Assembly (NCBI GenBank): GCA_030062745.1
Contig: CP099839.1
Coordinates: 34,691,293-34,755,292, forward strand
Source: Capitulum mitella
Lineage: Eukaryota; Arthropoda; Thecostraca; Pollicipedomorpha; Pollicipedidae
DNA length: 64,000 bases
Reading direction: 5' to 3'
Below the pieces are notes generated by a model. That model worked only from the letters and a program-made list of their open reading frames with translations, made no database searches and was not told the DNA's origin. Positions within the stretch are counted from its first letter, which is position 1. Each line of letters begins with the position of its first letter. This document shows positions 34,217 to 45,519 of this stretch, in pieces. Position numbers and translations under genes: made by a program.

Positions 34217-34495
34217 ACCTCTTTTATTACTATTTTTTTATTTTCACCTCTTTTATTATTAAATAACCTTACGGATTATTCTTTGTTATTACAGATTTAT
34301 AGAGGTCCGTAAACGCTGGAAGTGATCAAATGTACTAATGTTGGCTATCTCTACTGAAAATACGCTAACACATGCGTTTAGCGCCCTTTTTCACCTCTTT
34401 TATCCTTGCGGACGTCCGTAAACGCTGGAAGTGATCAAATGTACCAATGCTGGCTATCGTCACTGAAAATACGCTGAGGGATGCGTTTCGCGTCT
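34217..34495. repeat. 109-bp tandem duplication
   Basis: GTCCGTAAACGCTGGAAGTG and the 70 bp after it occur at 34305 and 34414. The preceding TCACCTCTTTTAT is also repeated (34217, 34242, 34391). Confidence 0.75.
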
Positions 34496-34499
34496 ATTC

Positions 34500-35081
34500 T
34501 AGATTAACTAAATGTCTTGTCAACAATGTCATAACTAAATGTCTGCTTCACTCCACACTGGAAATGCTATGAAAAATTCCGCCAATTTCCGCAAAAACGA
34601 CGACGTGTTAAAAATGGGCTTGCCCTTAGGTCAGTGACACAGAAAATTCCTTAAAACCTGAGACAGCGGATTTGTTGTATCTATCAAGATCACTAAACCC
34701 TGTAAGTATTATTGTGATATCTTTTTTTCCGAAAAAGTTACAGGGCGCTAAACTTTTTTGGACATAGGTACGTTTGACCTGACCTAGGTCAGACATCTGA
34801 CTTGATCTGAGGTCAAAACTTTGACACAAGGTGTAAAATGATGAAGCAAAAGGTACACAAAGTTTCGTGGCCCTGTGTTTGTTCGTTCTCTCGCAATCCC
34901 AGAAAAAACCTCAGGTTATTCAGGTTACTCACGTTTGATTGATACTTTGTCCAAAGACGGTAACTAGATGTCTGCTTCACTCTACACTGGAAATGTTATA
35001 AAAATTCCGCCAATCTCCGAAAAAACGACGACATGTGTTAAAAATGGTCAGCTGCACCCCACAGTCGGGGGCAGGGGTTGG
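34500..35081 (-). mobile_element. TA2-d, rearranged TTAA element end
   Basis: Inverse TA2 sequence from ATGTCTGCTTCACTCCACAC through GACCTGACCTAGGTCAGAC to AAAAACCTCAG. Part of it (ATGTCTGCTTCACTCTACAC ... ACGACGACATGTG) is then repeated at 34970-35045, followed by the terminal CAGTCGGGGGCAGGGGTTGG against TTAA 35082-35085. The other half of the element is missing. It has therefore had an internal duplication and a deletion. Confidence 0.65.
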
Positions 35082-35712
35082 TTAAGACCAAACGTTGACG
35101 CCAAAACTCCAAAAACAGAACACGTTGCCGGGAAAACTACGGTATTTACCGTGCTTTTTGTTTTTTGTTTAGGAAAAAGTATGCTGAACAGTATCTGCTG
35201 ACTTAAGGTCACTGACTATTTCTTTTCAGGTATAATGAATATTAACATTTGCGGACTTCTCTCAGTTAAGCGCCTTTTGAGCCAAATATTTAGACCTATA
35301 TTTGTGGGCATTGGTTACTTTCGTTTTTCAACTTTAATACCTTGCTTTTTGTATTCTGAACAGTGTGAAACGATGAATCACTTCAATGAGTAATAGGTAG
35401 CCATTTTAAATATCGGCCAATTCCACCCATGTTTCATTCCAGTTCCAGAGAGCCTGGAAAGACTGGAAACTGGAAAACATGAAATGCTTTGTAATTAGAG
35501 CCCCAGAGAATCTGTACGACAAAGCATCCCGGCATTTATGGTAGTATCCGGCGTAACACCATTGACTGCGTGGACAAAATTGCCCACATATCTCTTGCGC
35601 TACTGAAAGGATTTAAATCATTTAAACGTCAATGGACAGCCCTGCATCGTGCTACCTGGGGGATTTAAAGTAGAATTTTGAGACAATAATGGGGTCAAAA
35701 GAGATAGGTTAA

Positions 35713-38224
35713 TAGAGGCCTTCACGGGTACCAATTTTTTACCCGTACCCACTCGCTTCCCATCATCCAGCAGTTTTACCCGTGGATTCCAAAATTCATG
35801 CCGTACCCGCCCGCAACCCGTCAATAACCACTCCCAGAAATTTTACCCGTATTTTAGCCGTTGTTTGAAAAACTACTCTAAATATTACTTTCCATAGTCA
35901 CAACCCAGATAACTGCAGGACATGACTCACAATGCAGAAATGGCCAATCGGCAAAGCATGAGGGCCTTGGAAGCACTTCTCATTTCGTTTTTGCAGCTGC
36001 TCTTTTACAAAACTGAAAACCTGACCTGCCCTACAAGCCAGGCATGAAAAACCTGACCTGCCCTACAAGCCAGGCACGAAAAACCTGACCTGCCCTACAA
36101 GCCAGGCATGAAAAACCTGACCTGCCCTACAAGCCAGGCATGAAAAACCTGACCTGCCCTACAAGCCAGGCATGAAAAACCTGACCTGCCCTACAAGCCA
36201 GGCACGAAAAACCTGACCTGCCCTACAAGCCAGGCATGAAAGACCTGACCTGCCCTACAAGCCAGGCACGAAAATTTTCACCTGCCTTGCATAAATTAGG
36301 CGTCCAGAAAGCGTGCGGTAGAAAGTATGCGGCTCAAATTTACCAAAAACTGAGACTAAACATAAACATTATGCATGTTGTATAGGTTAACTCCTTTTTA
36401 ATATCTAAGGCAATGAGCACAGCGCATTTCGTTTATACATCTGTTTTTCATAAATATATGCATACACAGTGGTACACATCACACTATGTGCTACAAATAA
36501 TAAACAGCACACAACGCTACTTGGATATCATGTATTTAAACATACCTTAGTGAAACACATCAGGTTTGGATTACCTTTCAGCACAGTCAGAGCTGTGAAA
36601 CTTCTACAGCTTTGCACCAAGTCCAAGGCTACTTGGAACCTTGGCAATGGTGTTCCAACTGCCAAGTATAACATACTGAGTTTCATATGCCATTCCAGTG
36701 AAAGTACACTGAGCGCCAAATGATCTCGAAGCTGATGCGATCCTAAGCTCCAATAATCAATCAATCAATCAGTGAGTGTACAAAACTAAAGGTTCAGGAA
36801 GAGAACATCACTCATGCTACAGTCATCTACAAAAGTATCAATGGCCAAATTAATGCAAACAATAGCCTTAAGCAGTCGTAAGGCGTGTAGATAAGGCCTT
36901 GGGCATCAGCATCCATCGCCATTCCAATTTCACAAACTGAGCTCCTTTCCGTCACAAATCCCATCTGCTTCCATCTCATCCAAACGGGATGAGTGATTGC
37001 GCAATGAATCGTATGCGCCGTAATGCGTTTGTGTAAAGCAAGGCTCGTGCAGTGTTCATTAACTGTCCACCATCACTTGAAACGGAACAGCTTGTCTCTG
37101 AACTGTGTTTTGTAGCGAAGTTTTGTTTGAAGTTTTGAAGTAAAAACCGACCTTGTCCCCCAATGATGATTCGAAACACTAAGGTAAGCTGGTAAGCGAC
37201 CAAGTTAGTTTCTGAACGCCGCCCTTGATTAAGTGCCATTTGTCAATGCCTCGATGAATATATGCTACTGCGACCACTGCCAAACAAGTTTCATCTATTT
37301 TCCGGTAGATGTTGGCAAAAATAAAAAGTATTGACTAAATGTCATGTATATGCATACATATGCATATATGTATATTAAAATCGGGAAAAACATGTATGCT
37401 GTACATATTGTACACGCCAGCATTGAATATCACCCGAAGACCAGAGAGACCGGCAGGCTTTGGGTCACGCTTTGGACATGTATTCTTTGGTCTATTGAGG
37501 ATGATCTGATTTCGCGAAAAACATGTTCCGTGTATGGCTTGTGCCAAGAGCAGTGCTATTGAGTTTTTCTCCATATGAAATTTTTGGTCACCTAAAGGAT
37601 ATTTAGTGTTAAAGCAAATCTGAAAAAGATATACCATGTCAGCATTGGGTGCAGACAGGTAATATGCCGCATTATACTGTATTATGAATCTCACAACGTG
37701 TTTGTCGTGGCATGATCATCTGGTGTGAACTTTGTATTCTGAAAATGGCTCATACTTGTTTTACCATAACAATACTGAGGCGCGACGCATTAAAATGCAA
37801 CTCATACATCCTCAATTCTGCTTCCCTACATCATTACTGACGCATTACGAGTTATTTAAATGTAGCTTTGACGTTCTCTTTGAAACGCTGTTGTTGATTT
37901 ATATGTTGTCACCTTCTGATACATATGCTACACAGTGATACATTTATGACACACTAACAAAGAATATCAGCACAGCAGCTGTCCTGCAACTCGGAAAGAA
38001 ATATTTCCTCAAGCATAACAACATATTGTTTAGCATGTTGCATACCATCAACCTTCACTGATGCAGTCATTTTGGCTGTACTATTTTCCTTTGGGTGTTA
38101 CCATTATTTTTCTTCGCATACATAGGGAAATTATCCACTCTTCCAGCACATATGACAAAGCCCACATGGCCACATGGCCACATGGCGAAAGGTAACGGGT
38201 AAGCCCAGCCATTAAAGGCCTCTA
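35713..38224. mobile_element. hAT-like element, 2.5 kb
   Basis: Ends TAGAGGCCTTCACGGG (35713) and, inverted, TAGAGGCCTTTAATGG (ending 38224). The flanks TAGGTTAA (35705-35712) and CAGGTCAA (38225-38232) match at 6 of 8 positions, consistent with the 8-bp duplications of hAT elements. Both ends contain ACCCGT strings. I recognise no hAT transposase inside, so it is non-autonomous or decayed. It carries the 32-bp array at 36019. Confidence 0.6.
36019..36275. repeat. 32-bp tandem array, eight copies
   Basis: Units starting ACCTGACCTGCCCTACAAGC occur every 32 bp at 36019, 36051, 36083, 36115, 36147, 36179, 36211 and 36243, differing mainly at GGCATG versus GGCACG. High identity points to recent amplification. 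Confidence 0.95.
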
Positions 38225-38239
38225 CAGGTCAAGTCAAAT

Positions 38240-40280
38240 AATGATGTATTTTTATCATCGCCGGGAAACAACACATGCTGTTACATTCCACTTACGCACA
38301 TTCCGAAATAGTTTTGCATACTTGAAACGTATCGAACACATCAGCTTTGTTCAAATTCGTTTAGGTTCAGGTCACGGGTCAAGTTCAAATGAGGCCAGTA
38401 TCATACAGTGCGTTGTCTCAGGTACTACACTATTCAACTCAGTTACTGCACGAACTCGCTCAAATCGAACATCAATCGATAGCCCCCTATTACGTGATAT
38501 CGAGAAATGCGTTCTCCTCCAGGGTTAAAGTTGCGCGTCAAGAATAAATGATATCGGTCTCTCAGTGATGCAGATGTGACCATTTTTTGGCTTCTGTTAT
38601 TAGGATATAACCTAATATGAGGTCAGCGGAATATGGAGTGGCATTTCAGGGCGTAATAACATGAATCGTAGCGTATCTTGCAGCTTGCAGCATCCTGCAG
38701 CTCCTTTGTGTCCGAAAATAAATTATGATTTCTAATCTCGAATTTAAATTCTAAATTCCAATGATATGGAAACAATTCTACACTTTGACGTCTTTATGTC
38801 CTTATTTCGACATGACCTTGCATGACGTTATACCAGTTTGCATGCCAAGTGTGCGGATGTACGAAACGGCACTTTAAGTTTTAAGTCCGTGTGTGCATTC
38901 ACTTTTGAGACGTCACGAAAATTCGCCGGAGACAATATCTCCCTTCCTCAGTCGTTGGTTTATTGACTGATCGAAACCTGGATGGGAAAAACGCGGCGTT
39001 CCTGAAAATTCGAAGGGACATGCGTCCTTCAGATCCCCAGAGGTTACATCCATGCCAGCAAAGGCACGGAGACCGCAGTGGGACTTTGGTCGTTTCATTT
39101 TGTTTTCCTAATGGCAAAACGGACGATTATCACACACGGCCACGGAAACAAAACGCAGCGTCCCGAGTGGTCGCCGGCGACGAAGGAGCGGGCAGCCGGC
39201 CGGGGCGCTGTCGCCGGGCCGGCCTGTCTCGGCTGCTGCAGCCTCAGTCGAGCCGAGCCGAGCCGGGCGCCCGGCCTCTGTCGCACGCGTCGATGCCTGG
39301 CCGGGCCTAGCTGCCACTCGCTGAACGGTCTAACGGCCATTCCCAGAAGCTCCGGCATAGCTATCCCCACGCGACTGGCACAGCGGGCCCAGCGAGCATG
39401 TACGTCGGCGCAGAACCTGGACTTCAGAATGTTTTATGGGCCATAATGCGAATCTGCTGCGGTTTATGAAATAATAACAGTGAAATGTGGAATAAATGTG
39501 CAACACAATGGAACAGCTCTGGGGCCATATGGTAGTGATGTGTAGCCCTGAAATCCACACTGCAGCAACTGAGTGAATTTCTCCCAAAGTAACGCCAGAG
39601 CTTGGGAAGGTGTTTTTCCCATTTATCGCCTCGCACAGTTAAAGAACTGCCATACGTAGCAGCTATGACAATCAATGTGCAACCACGCACCAGCCAACTG
39701 TCGTCAGCTCCTGTACTGAAGAAATGTTTTGCTCCTGAAAAAGACTGTTCTCTTTGGAGGTCCAGAGCCGCATCGCAAAGCGACCTATAACGGTTCTGCC
39801 TTTGTTTCGATCTCCCGAACGAAATGTGTATGGGTTTGGGGCGCAGCTATCAGGCAACGGCTGCAGGCTCCGGCATAAGTAAACAGTGTAATTACGTGGG
39901 GCACTGAATAAAGGCTAGACAGCTCCTCTATGACGGTAACGAAAATAGATGCAAACTCTGACAGCACATTTAATTAGTGCGGGTCCGTCTCAACGTTGTC
40001 TGGCCCGGGCAGTTCCCGGAGAATGGTGAACTCGTCGGAGAGGAGGATCTTCGCAGCTTAAGTCATGCGCACTACAGAGATAAGCCAAAACAACTAGCCA
40101 GGGTGCCTCGTTTGTTGCATTTCGACAAAAAGCGGAGCTTTGGTGCACCTACTATCCAGTGTCCTTTGACATACAAGGTTAATTATGAACATGTTACTGG
40201 CAATGCAATTGCATGTCTCTTGGTTTTCGTGCATTAGGTCAGAGTTCGATGTTTCTACGTAGCAAATAACCTCAACCGTA
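38240..40280. other. no gene recognised; CpG-rich patch 39150-39410
   Basis: The CpG-rich patch has CGAGCCGAGCCGAGCCGGGC and open frames on both strands without domains. Flanking DNA shows nothing recognised. Confidence 0.4.
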
Positions 40281-40284
40281 TATA

Positions 40285-41374
40285 ACCAAAAGAAGTTTTC
40301 AGAATGTTGAAAGGGGTGGATACGGGAGGCAAAAAAACAAAATGGGGAATATTTTTAGACTTGTTATAGCTCTACTGTTCATGGACCGATTTTGATGAAA
40401 TTATGGAGAACTTTTCCATTTGTACATATGTTGGAAATTTTCAAAAAAATTCATACGCGTTCACAGGGTTTTAAAAATAGGAAGATTAATCTTCCAAAAA
40501 CTGAATTAACAAGAAAGTTAAAATTACTTTTTTACCTTTGGCTAGTTATGTCATGCTTAAGATCTACAAGTAACATTACATTGTCCATATAATGTTTGCA
40601 AAGGCGGTGCGAGGGTCATAAAAAGGGGAACTGTCATAGGCCAGGTCATCTCACGACCTTTGACCTTAAATTATCTCCAGTGACCTTGGAGTCACGTAGA
40701 ATGATCTTGTGTGCATTTGATATCGTTTAAAAACATTTCCAGTCATTTGAATGTACTCTATTTCTAAAATCCCTTTTTATGGCTGTCGTGATATAGGATA
40801 CGCACACTGACATTTTAGGTCATAGCTCCGTGACACGGAGTCACGTTGTTGATATCAACCTGGAACTTCTTACGTAAGTAAAGGACACTCTTTTACGTCA
40901 TATGTATTCTGGGTTTGACATTTGGATAAATAGCGCCAAAATTATCATTATGAAACCAAATTTTGAGTTTTTGACCTTGACCTGACCTTGCGGAATGATC
41001 TCAAATTAACAAAATCACGTTTGTATGCTTGCCCGACCATTTAGCTATGTTTATTATTTTATTTACGTAATATATATTATATTAAATACATGCCTGTATT
41101 TAGCTGTGCAACCATATCAAGTTTTAAGTTTTAAGTTCTGTCTTAAAAGCACTGTTTTTGGCAGCCATTTTCCTTTTAACTTCAATAGGGCCAGACGTGC
41201 CAGCCAAAAACGTTGTCCGACTCCGTCCATGAACAAAATAGGATTGCGAAATTTTGAAAAAATACGTAGAAAGAGTAGGTAAGAACAGTGTTTCGTGAAG
41301 CTGCGTCAAAAACCCCGGAAATGACAATTAGAAAACCCGAGGGGGGCGGATTCAGCCCCCTGCCGGGAATAAGG
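40285..41374 (+). mobile_element. TA1-D, 5'-truncated TTAA element
   Basis: Matches TA1-A from the GAATGTTGAAAGGGGTGGAT block to the right end TGCCGGGAATAAGG against TTAA 41375-41378. Landmarks: AAGGCGGTGCGAGGGTCAT, CATTTTAGGTCATAGCTCC, GAGGGGGGCGGATTCAGCCC. The left end with its hairpin is missing or too diverged. Confidence 0.78.
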
Positions 41375-41379
41375 TTAAA

Positions 41380-42130
41380 AGCCCAGATCATGTGAGGCCA
41401 ACTGACCGGCGACGGTTTACGCAGGGCTTTAGAATTCTTTATAATGAATTCAGGCATTGTCTTGGTATTATGGCATGATGGCATATGGCATTATGGCATT
41501 ATCTAGCGAAGCTATTTGATCATATAGGAACACTTTAATGCGTGTGCTATACATTCTGTAACGATGATAATTATTCGTTTCTCTTGCCTTTAATCCTAGC
41601 ATTTCGCATAATCTTACCAGATCCCTTTAACCATCTTTCTCTTTTTAGATCAACAGAGCGCAGTCCAGAAACTCTAATGGTCTCTGACGGAACAGGTGCG
41701 GCGCGGTGCGGTCTGCCGAACGATGCACCTCAAAATAGGCCTGAGGTGCAGCTTTCGGCCAGCAGTCTAACGACCTGTTTTCAACCATGTGATGATCTCT
41801 GCCGTGGGTACAAGACCGTGGTTGCACCACTGTCCTTTCCTCCACGACCTCAAACTGTTGAATCTCTTGCGATCGGCCGAAGGCATATGAAAATCGACGG
41901 AAATCCTGAACTTCCCGGCTTAAAGACAGGCATGCCCGAGAAACACATATTAAAACTGAGAAAAACGTGAAAACGATCATGCAAAATGTTTTATTTAAAA
42001 TTGAGACCAAACTGTGTCAGCCTTAAAGGTGTTGCAATGTAAATCGTTGCCCGCAACGCGACATTATCTGTTCCTTTTTTTTAAGCTTAGCGGAAACCCT
42101 TCCGTTCGTCCAGCGTGCAAATCTGGTAGA
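41380..42130. other. no gene established; weak exon candidate
   Basis: CTTTCTCTTTTTAG at 41635-41648 is a good acceptor followed by an open frame to 41969, but the peptide has no recognised domain and no donor was settled on. Confidence 0.25.
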
Positions 42131-42154
42131 ACTATCGTTTTCGGCGGATGTTGC

Positions 42155-42420
42155 GGTGAGCGACCGCCGGCTTCAGACAGAGCAGTGTACGGGAAGGAGG
42201 GAGAGAAGGAGGTCCCTGGCTGCAGTCGTCGGCGGGTGCTACAGTGAGCGACCGCCGGCTTCAGACAGAGCGGCGGGAGGGAGGGAGGGAGAGAGAGAGA
42301 CAGGTCCCTGGCTGCAGTCGTCGGTGGGTGCTACAGTGAGCGACAGCCGGCTTCAGACAGAGCAGTGTGAGGGAGGGAGGAGGAGAGAGGGAGGTTCCCG
42401 GGCCGTCCTTCCCGGCGGCC
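42155..42420. repeat. about 90-bp tandem repeat, three copies
   Basis: GTGAGCGACCGCCGGCTTCA-type starts at 42155, 42244 and 42336, each followed by purine-rich GGGAGGGAG DNA and GGTCCCTGGCTGCAGTCGTC. Confidence 0.85.
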
Positions 42421-42572
42421 GGCCGGCGGCAGACACCGGCTGTATCTCGTCATCCGCCGCCGGAACTGGCAGACTGCTTGGCGGGGCGCAGGCGGCAGGT
42501 TGGGGCCAGCTGGCCGTCACGAGGCCCTCAAGCTCACTAACAGCCACCAACCTGGCAGTGGCCGACCCGGGG

Positions 42573-42730
42573 TCCAGACTGAGACTGACCAACAGGGGCA
42601 AGACTGTGACATCAACCCGGCACCGCCTGGCGTGTTTTAATAGCCGCGACCTCCAGACTGAGACTGACCAACAGTGGAAAGACTGTGACATCAACCCGGC
42701 ACCGCCTGGCGTGTTTTAATAGCCGCGACC
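42573..42730. repeat. 79-bp tandem duplication
   Basis: TCCAGACTGAGACTGACCAA at 42573 and 42652, with the following bases through TTTTAATAGCCGCGACC nearly identical. Recent duplication. Confidence 0.9.
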
Positions 42731-42734
42731 GCTT

Positions 42735-43600
42735 GGGGGCGTCAAAAATGGTATCCGCTCTTATCTCAGAATCTGACCGTCGGACCTGAACCGGTTTAGC
42801 ACCAACCGATAGCCATTAGTGTTGCGATTAAAAAAATACTATGTTAGCCCTGGTCACGTGACCGATAACGTCAAAGGGCACGTAAAACGCCTAACACGAT
42901 GTTGGAAAAGCTGGTATATGTTTGCACACCATATCACCGGCAATACTGGTCCTATAGCCTTCGACTGGGTATCAAACGAAATGCCACGATCTTCTGCATA
43001 AGACACCTGCCAAAATGTTAGAAATGCCGGGTCAGAGCAACCTAGGTCAGGTGAAGTAATGATCTTACTTTACACGCCAATCGATACTTGCAGCCGTTTT
43101 GATCCACGTGACAAAAGGACGGAAGTGAAATTTTATGATCAGTTTTGCACGACACTGGATAAGGTGCTGATTTTTGGTGTTCAAGAACACCGGGAAATAT
43201 GTGCTCCAAAAACGTTATATACTCCAAAAGTATGTTGTTATGCCTACACCAGAAAGCTGTATTATACCCATATTGACAAATTCCTAACTCTGCGCGCAAA
43301 AAAAACTTCTCCCTTCAGTAAGAAACAGGTATGATGTCATAACTGACTTACACAAAGGACGCCAGCTTAAACCACTGTTATTCTTTGCAAAGTTTTACAC
43401 TCCAAAACAAAAAATGTACTCCAGTACCAACAACAAACAACAATTCCCAACCCCGGTTTTGCACTTCCTGCTTTTCATCCAATCAAGGCCATTGTAGGTT
43501 AGGTCATTTGGCGTTGCATTACTCTTCTCGACACGAAGAAATAATTACTCGTGGGGATTCTTAACTGCGTCAAGCACAGAAGTGAAATGGCATCTCGTGA
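42735..43600. other. no gene recognised
   Basis: The only notable string is CAACCTAGGTCAGGTGAAG near 43040, an AGGTCA-type motif cluster. Confidence 0.4.
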
Positions 43601-43614
43601 TAACGAAATCTGCT

Positions 43615-44190
43615 CTGTCTTCTATTCATCAGGTCAAGGTCAAGCCAGGTCGGGACAGATAGTCATTTTTTCATTTTCTAACTAGGAGCAGTAATTGCTC
43701 TCTGCTGCTACTGAATGATCTTCCACAGACGATGCTGTATTTCATTTCGTTTTGACATTTACCTATTGCGTGACCCGGCATGACCTCAGATTGTATTTGG
43801 TGAACCTTGCTAAGAGGCGCAAACAGATCTGCTTGTCTGGTTTGAACGATGGAGTAAGTCAGCGGCAACCACTTCCATCAACCGCAATGCAAATCAGTCC
43901 AATTAAAAGCATGCATGTGACCCAGCATGACCTCTAATGTTGGCATGTCACGGTTGTATATCCTTTTCATGACCGTGTTCGAAGTAAATCCAAATAGTTA
44001 ATGAATTATATCCGCGAATATTATAACACAAACGAAGCATGTTCGCGCCACCGCCCGAAAAGGCGAAAACATGCATACAAGGGTTCACCTGTTATGCCAT
44101 ATCTCCATGACCTGACCTGGCATGGAAATGGTTTTGAAGTCAAAACGTGTAAAATCGATTGATGAGCAGGTAATGAAAATCGATTGAGCT
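43615..44190. repeat. AGGTCA-rich repeat of unknown family
   Basis: Contains CAGGTCAAGGTCAAGCCAGG, CCCGGCATGACCTCAG, CCCAGCATGACCTC and CATGACCTGACCTGGCATGG at irregular spacing. It resembles TA-type interiors but no TTAA-bounded ends are resolved. Confidence 0.45.
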
Positions 44191-44197
44191 GACTTAA

Positions 44198-45519
44198 CCC
44201 GCGCAATGGAAGGGGGTTTCGCGCTGACGCGTACTGGAATGGAGGGCACAAAAGTCCCCCCTCCGATCTCGGAAACAGCAGGAGCTAGAGACGTGAAATT
44301 TTGTGGACGGATTGGGGTCATATCGATTTACATTGTGTGCAATTTTCACGACACTAGATTAATATCTTCAAAGTCAAATGGGGTGTAAAATGTCAGCTTT
44401 GGAAACTTTCTCGGCCCATACAGGCCATTCCGTAGGACTTTTCGAACGGAACGGGAAAAGGGTGTTTGTTTGGGCGTCAAAACGTGGAATACGACAACTT
44501 CCATTCATTTTGCGTCTTGGCGGAGGGTTTCGAGTCGAGGTCATGTCAGGTCATTGACCTACAACGTCGTTTTTTCATCTTTTGCAGATCAGATTTCGAG
44601 AAACACGGGAAAGCTTGAGTGTAAATAACGACGCCACATGCACCTTTTGGCGTGTTTTCAGTGAAGGTAGCCAACCTTGGTACATCTGGTCACTTCCAGC
44701 GTTTACATTTATACATGTATGTACACGTATATATGTATATACATGTGAGTATCAATGTGCCAAACGTGTTTTTAGTAGGGTCCTTGAATGCATATTTCAT
44801 ATAAACCGACATATTGCAAAGCAAATCAGGACCAAGTCACACAGAAAATGGCCCCTGACCTTCCATGACACTGGCCCGAAATGATCCTGGTATATATAAG
44901 CTTGTTCACGTGCACACACGTGTTTTTATTAGAGTCTTTGAATGCATATTTCATACAAATCGACATGTCACAAAACAAATCTGGACCAGGTCACAAGATA
45001 TTTTGCCTTGACCTTTAATGACCTTGACCTTCACAGACCCTAGTATATGTCAACGTATCAGTGTGCGCACACGTGTTTGTATTAGAGTCTTTGTATGCAT
45101 ATTTCATACAAATCGACATGTTGCAAAACAAATCTGGATCAGGTCACAAGTTGTTTGGCCTTGACCTTTGATGACCCTTACTGACCCTGGCTTTGGTTTT
45201 GGTGCACCCATCACCTATGCCCGAATGACGTCGCGTGATTGTGTTCAAACGGTAATCTTAGGTAGACCGCTGGTTCTTTCACAAAGTTCCCATTTGTCAA
45301 CGACAACCGTCGTTTTCGTTATGTTTGCCTGACTTCAAATGCTTGAAACTTCAAAAATTTCCGGCCGATTTTCGATTTTTCTGTGTCAATCGACGAGTTA
45401 TTCAATTGCCATAAGTGTCAGAGAGTAGCAGCTACCAGCTCCAATCCGTTCTTGAGGTATTCAAGAAAAACAGGTGGGGTGGGGGGGGGGGCACAAAAAG
45501 ACCCCCTTCCAGTGCGCGT
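44198..45519 (+). mobile_element. TA3, copy 1, TTAA-bounded
   Basis: Left TTAA 44194-44197 followed by CCCGCGCAATGGAAGGGGG and a GGGCACAAAAGTCCCCCC hairpin. The right side carries the inverse (GGGGGCACAAAAAGACCCCC, TTCCAGTGCGCG) ending near 45519 with a decayed TATTGA. The interior holds three 153-bp tandem units (about 44735-45190), each with CAAATCGACATGT, AGGTCACAAG and TTGACCTTTGATGACC variants. No coding capacity. Confidence 0.7.

Noticed and set aside
36019-36275. Regular array that could be read as CRISPR
   Set aside because: Units are contiguous 32-bp tandem copies with no unique spacers, in animal DNA.
35713-38224. hAT transposase
   Set aside because: No frame shows hAT dimerisation or zinc-finger patterns.
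39078-39446. Frames in the CpG-rich patch
   Set aside because: Driven by GAGCCGAGCC repeats and GC content.
41542-41970. 142-codon frame after a good splice acceptor
   Set aside because: Acceptor at 41648 is attractive, but the peptide is unrecognised and no donor or partner exon was found.
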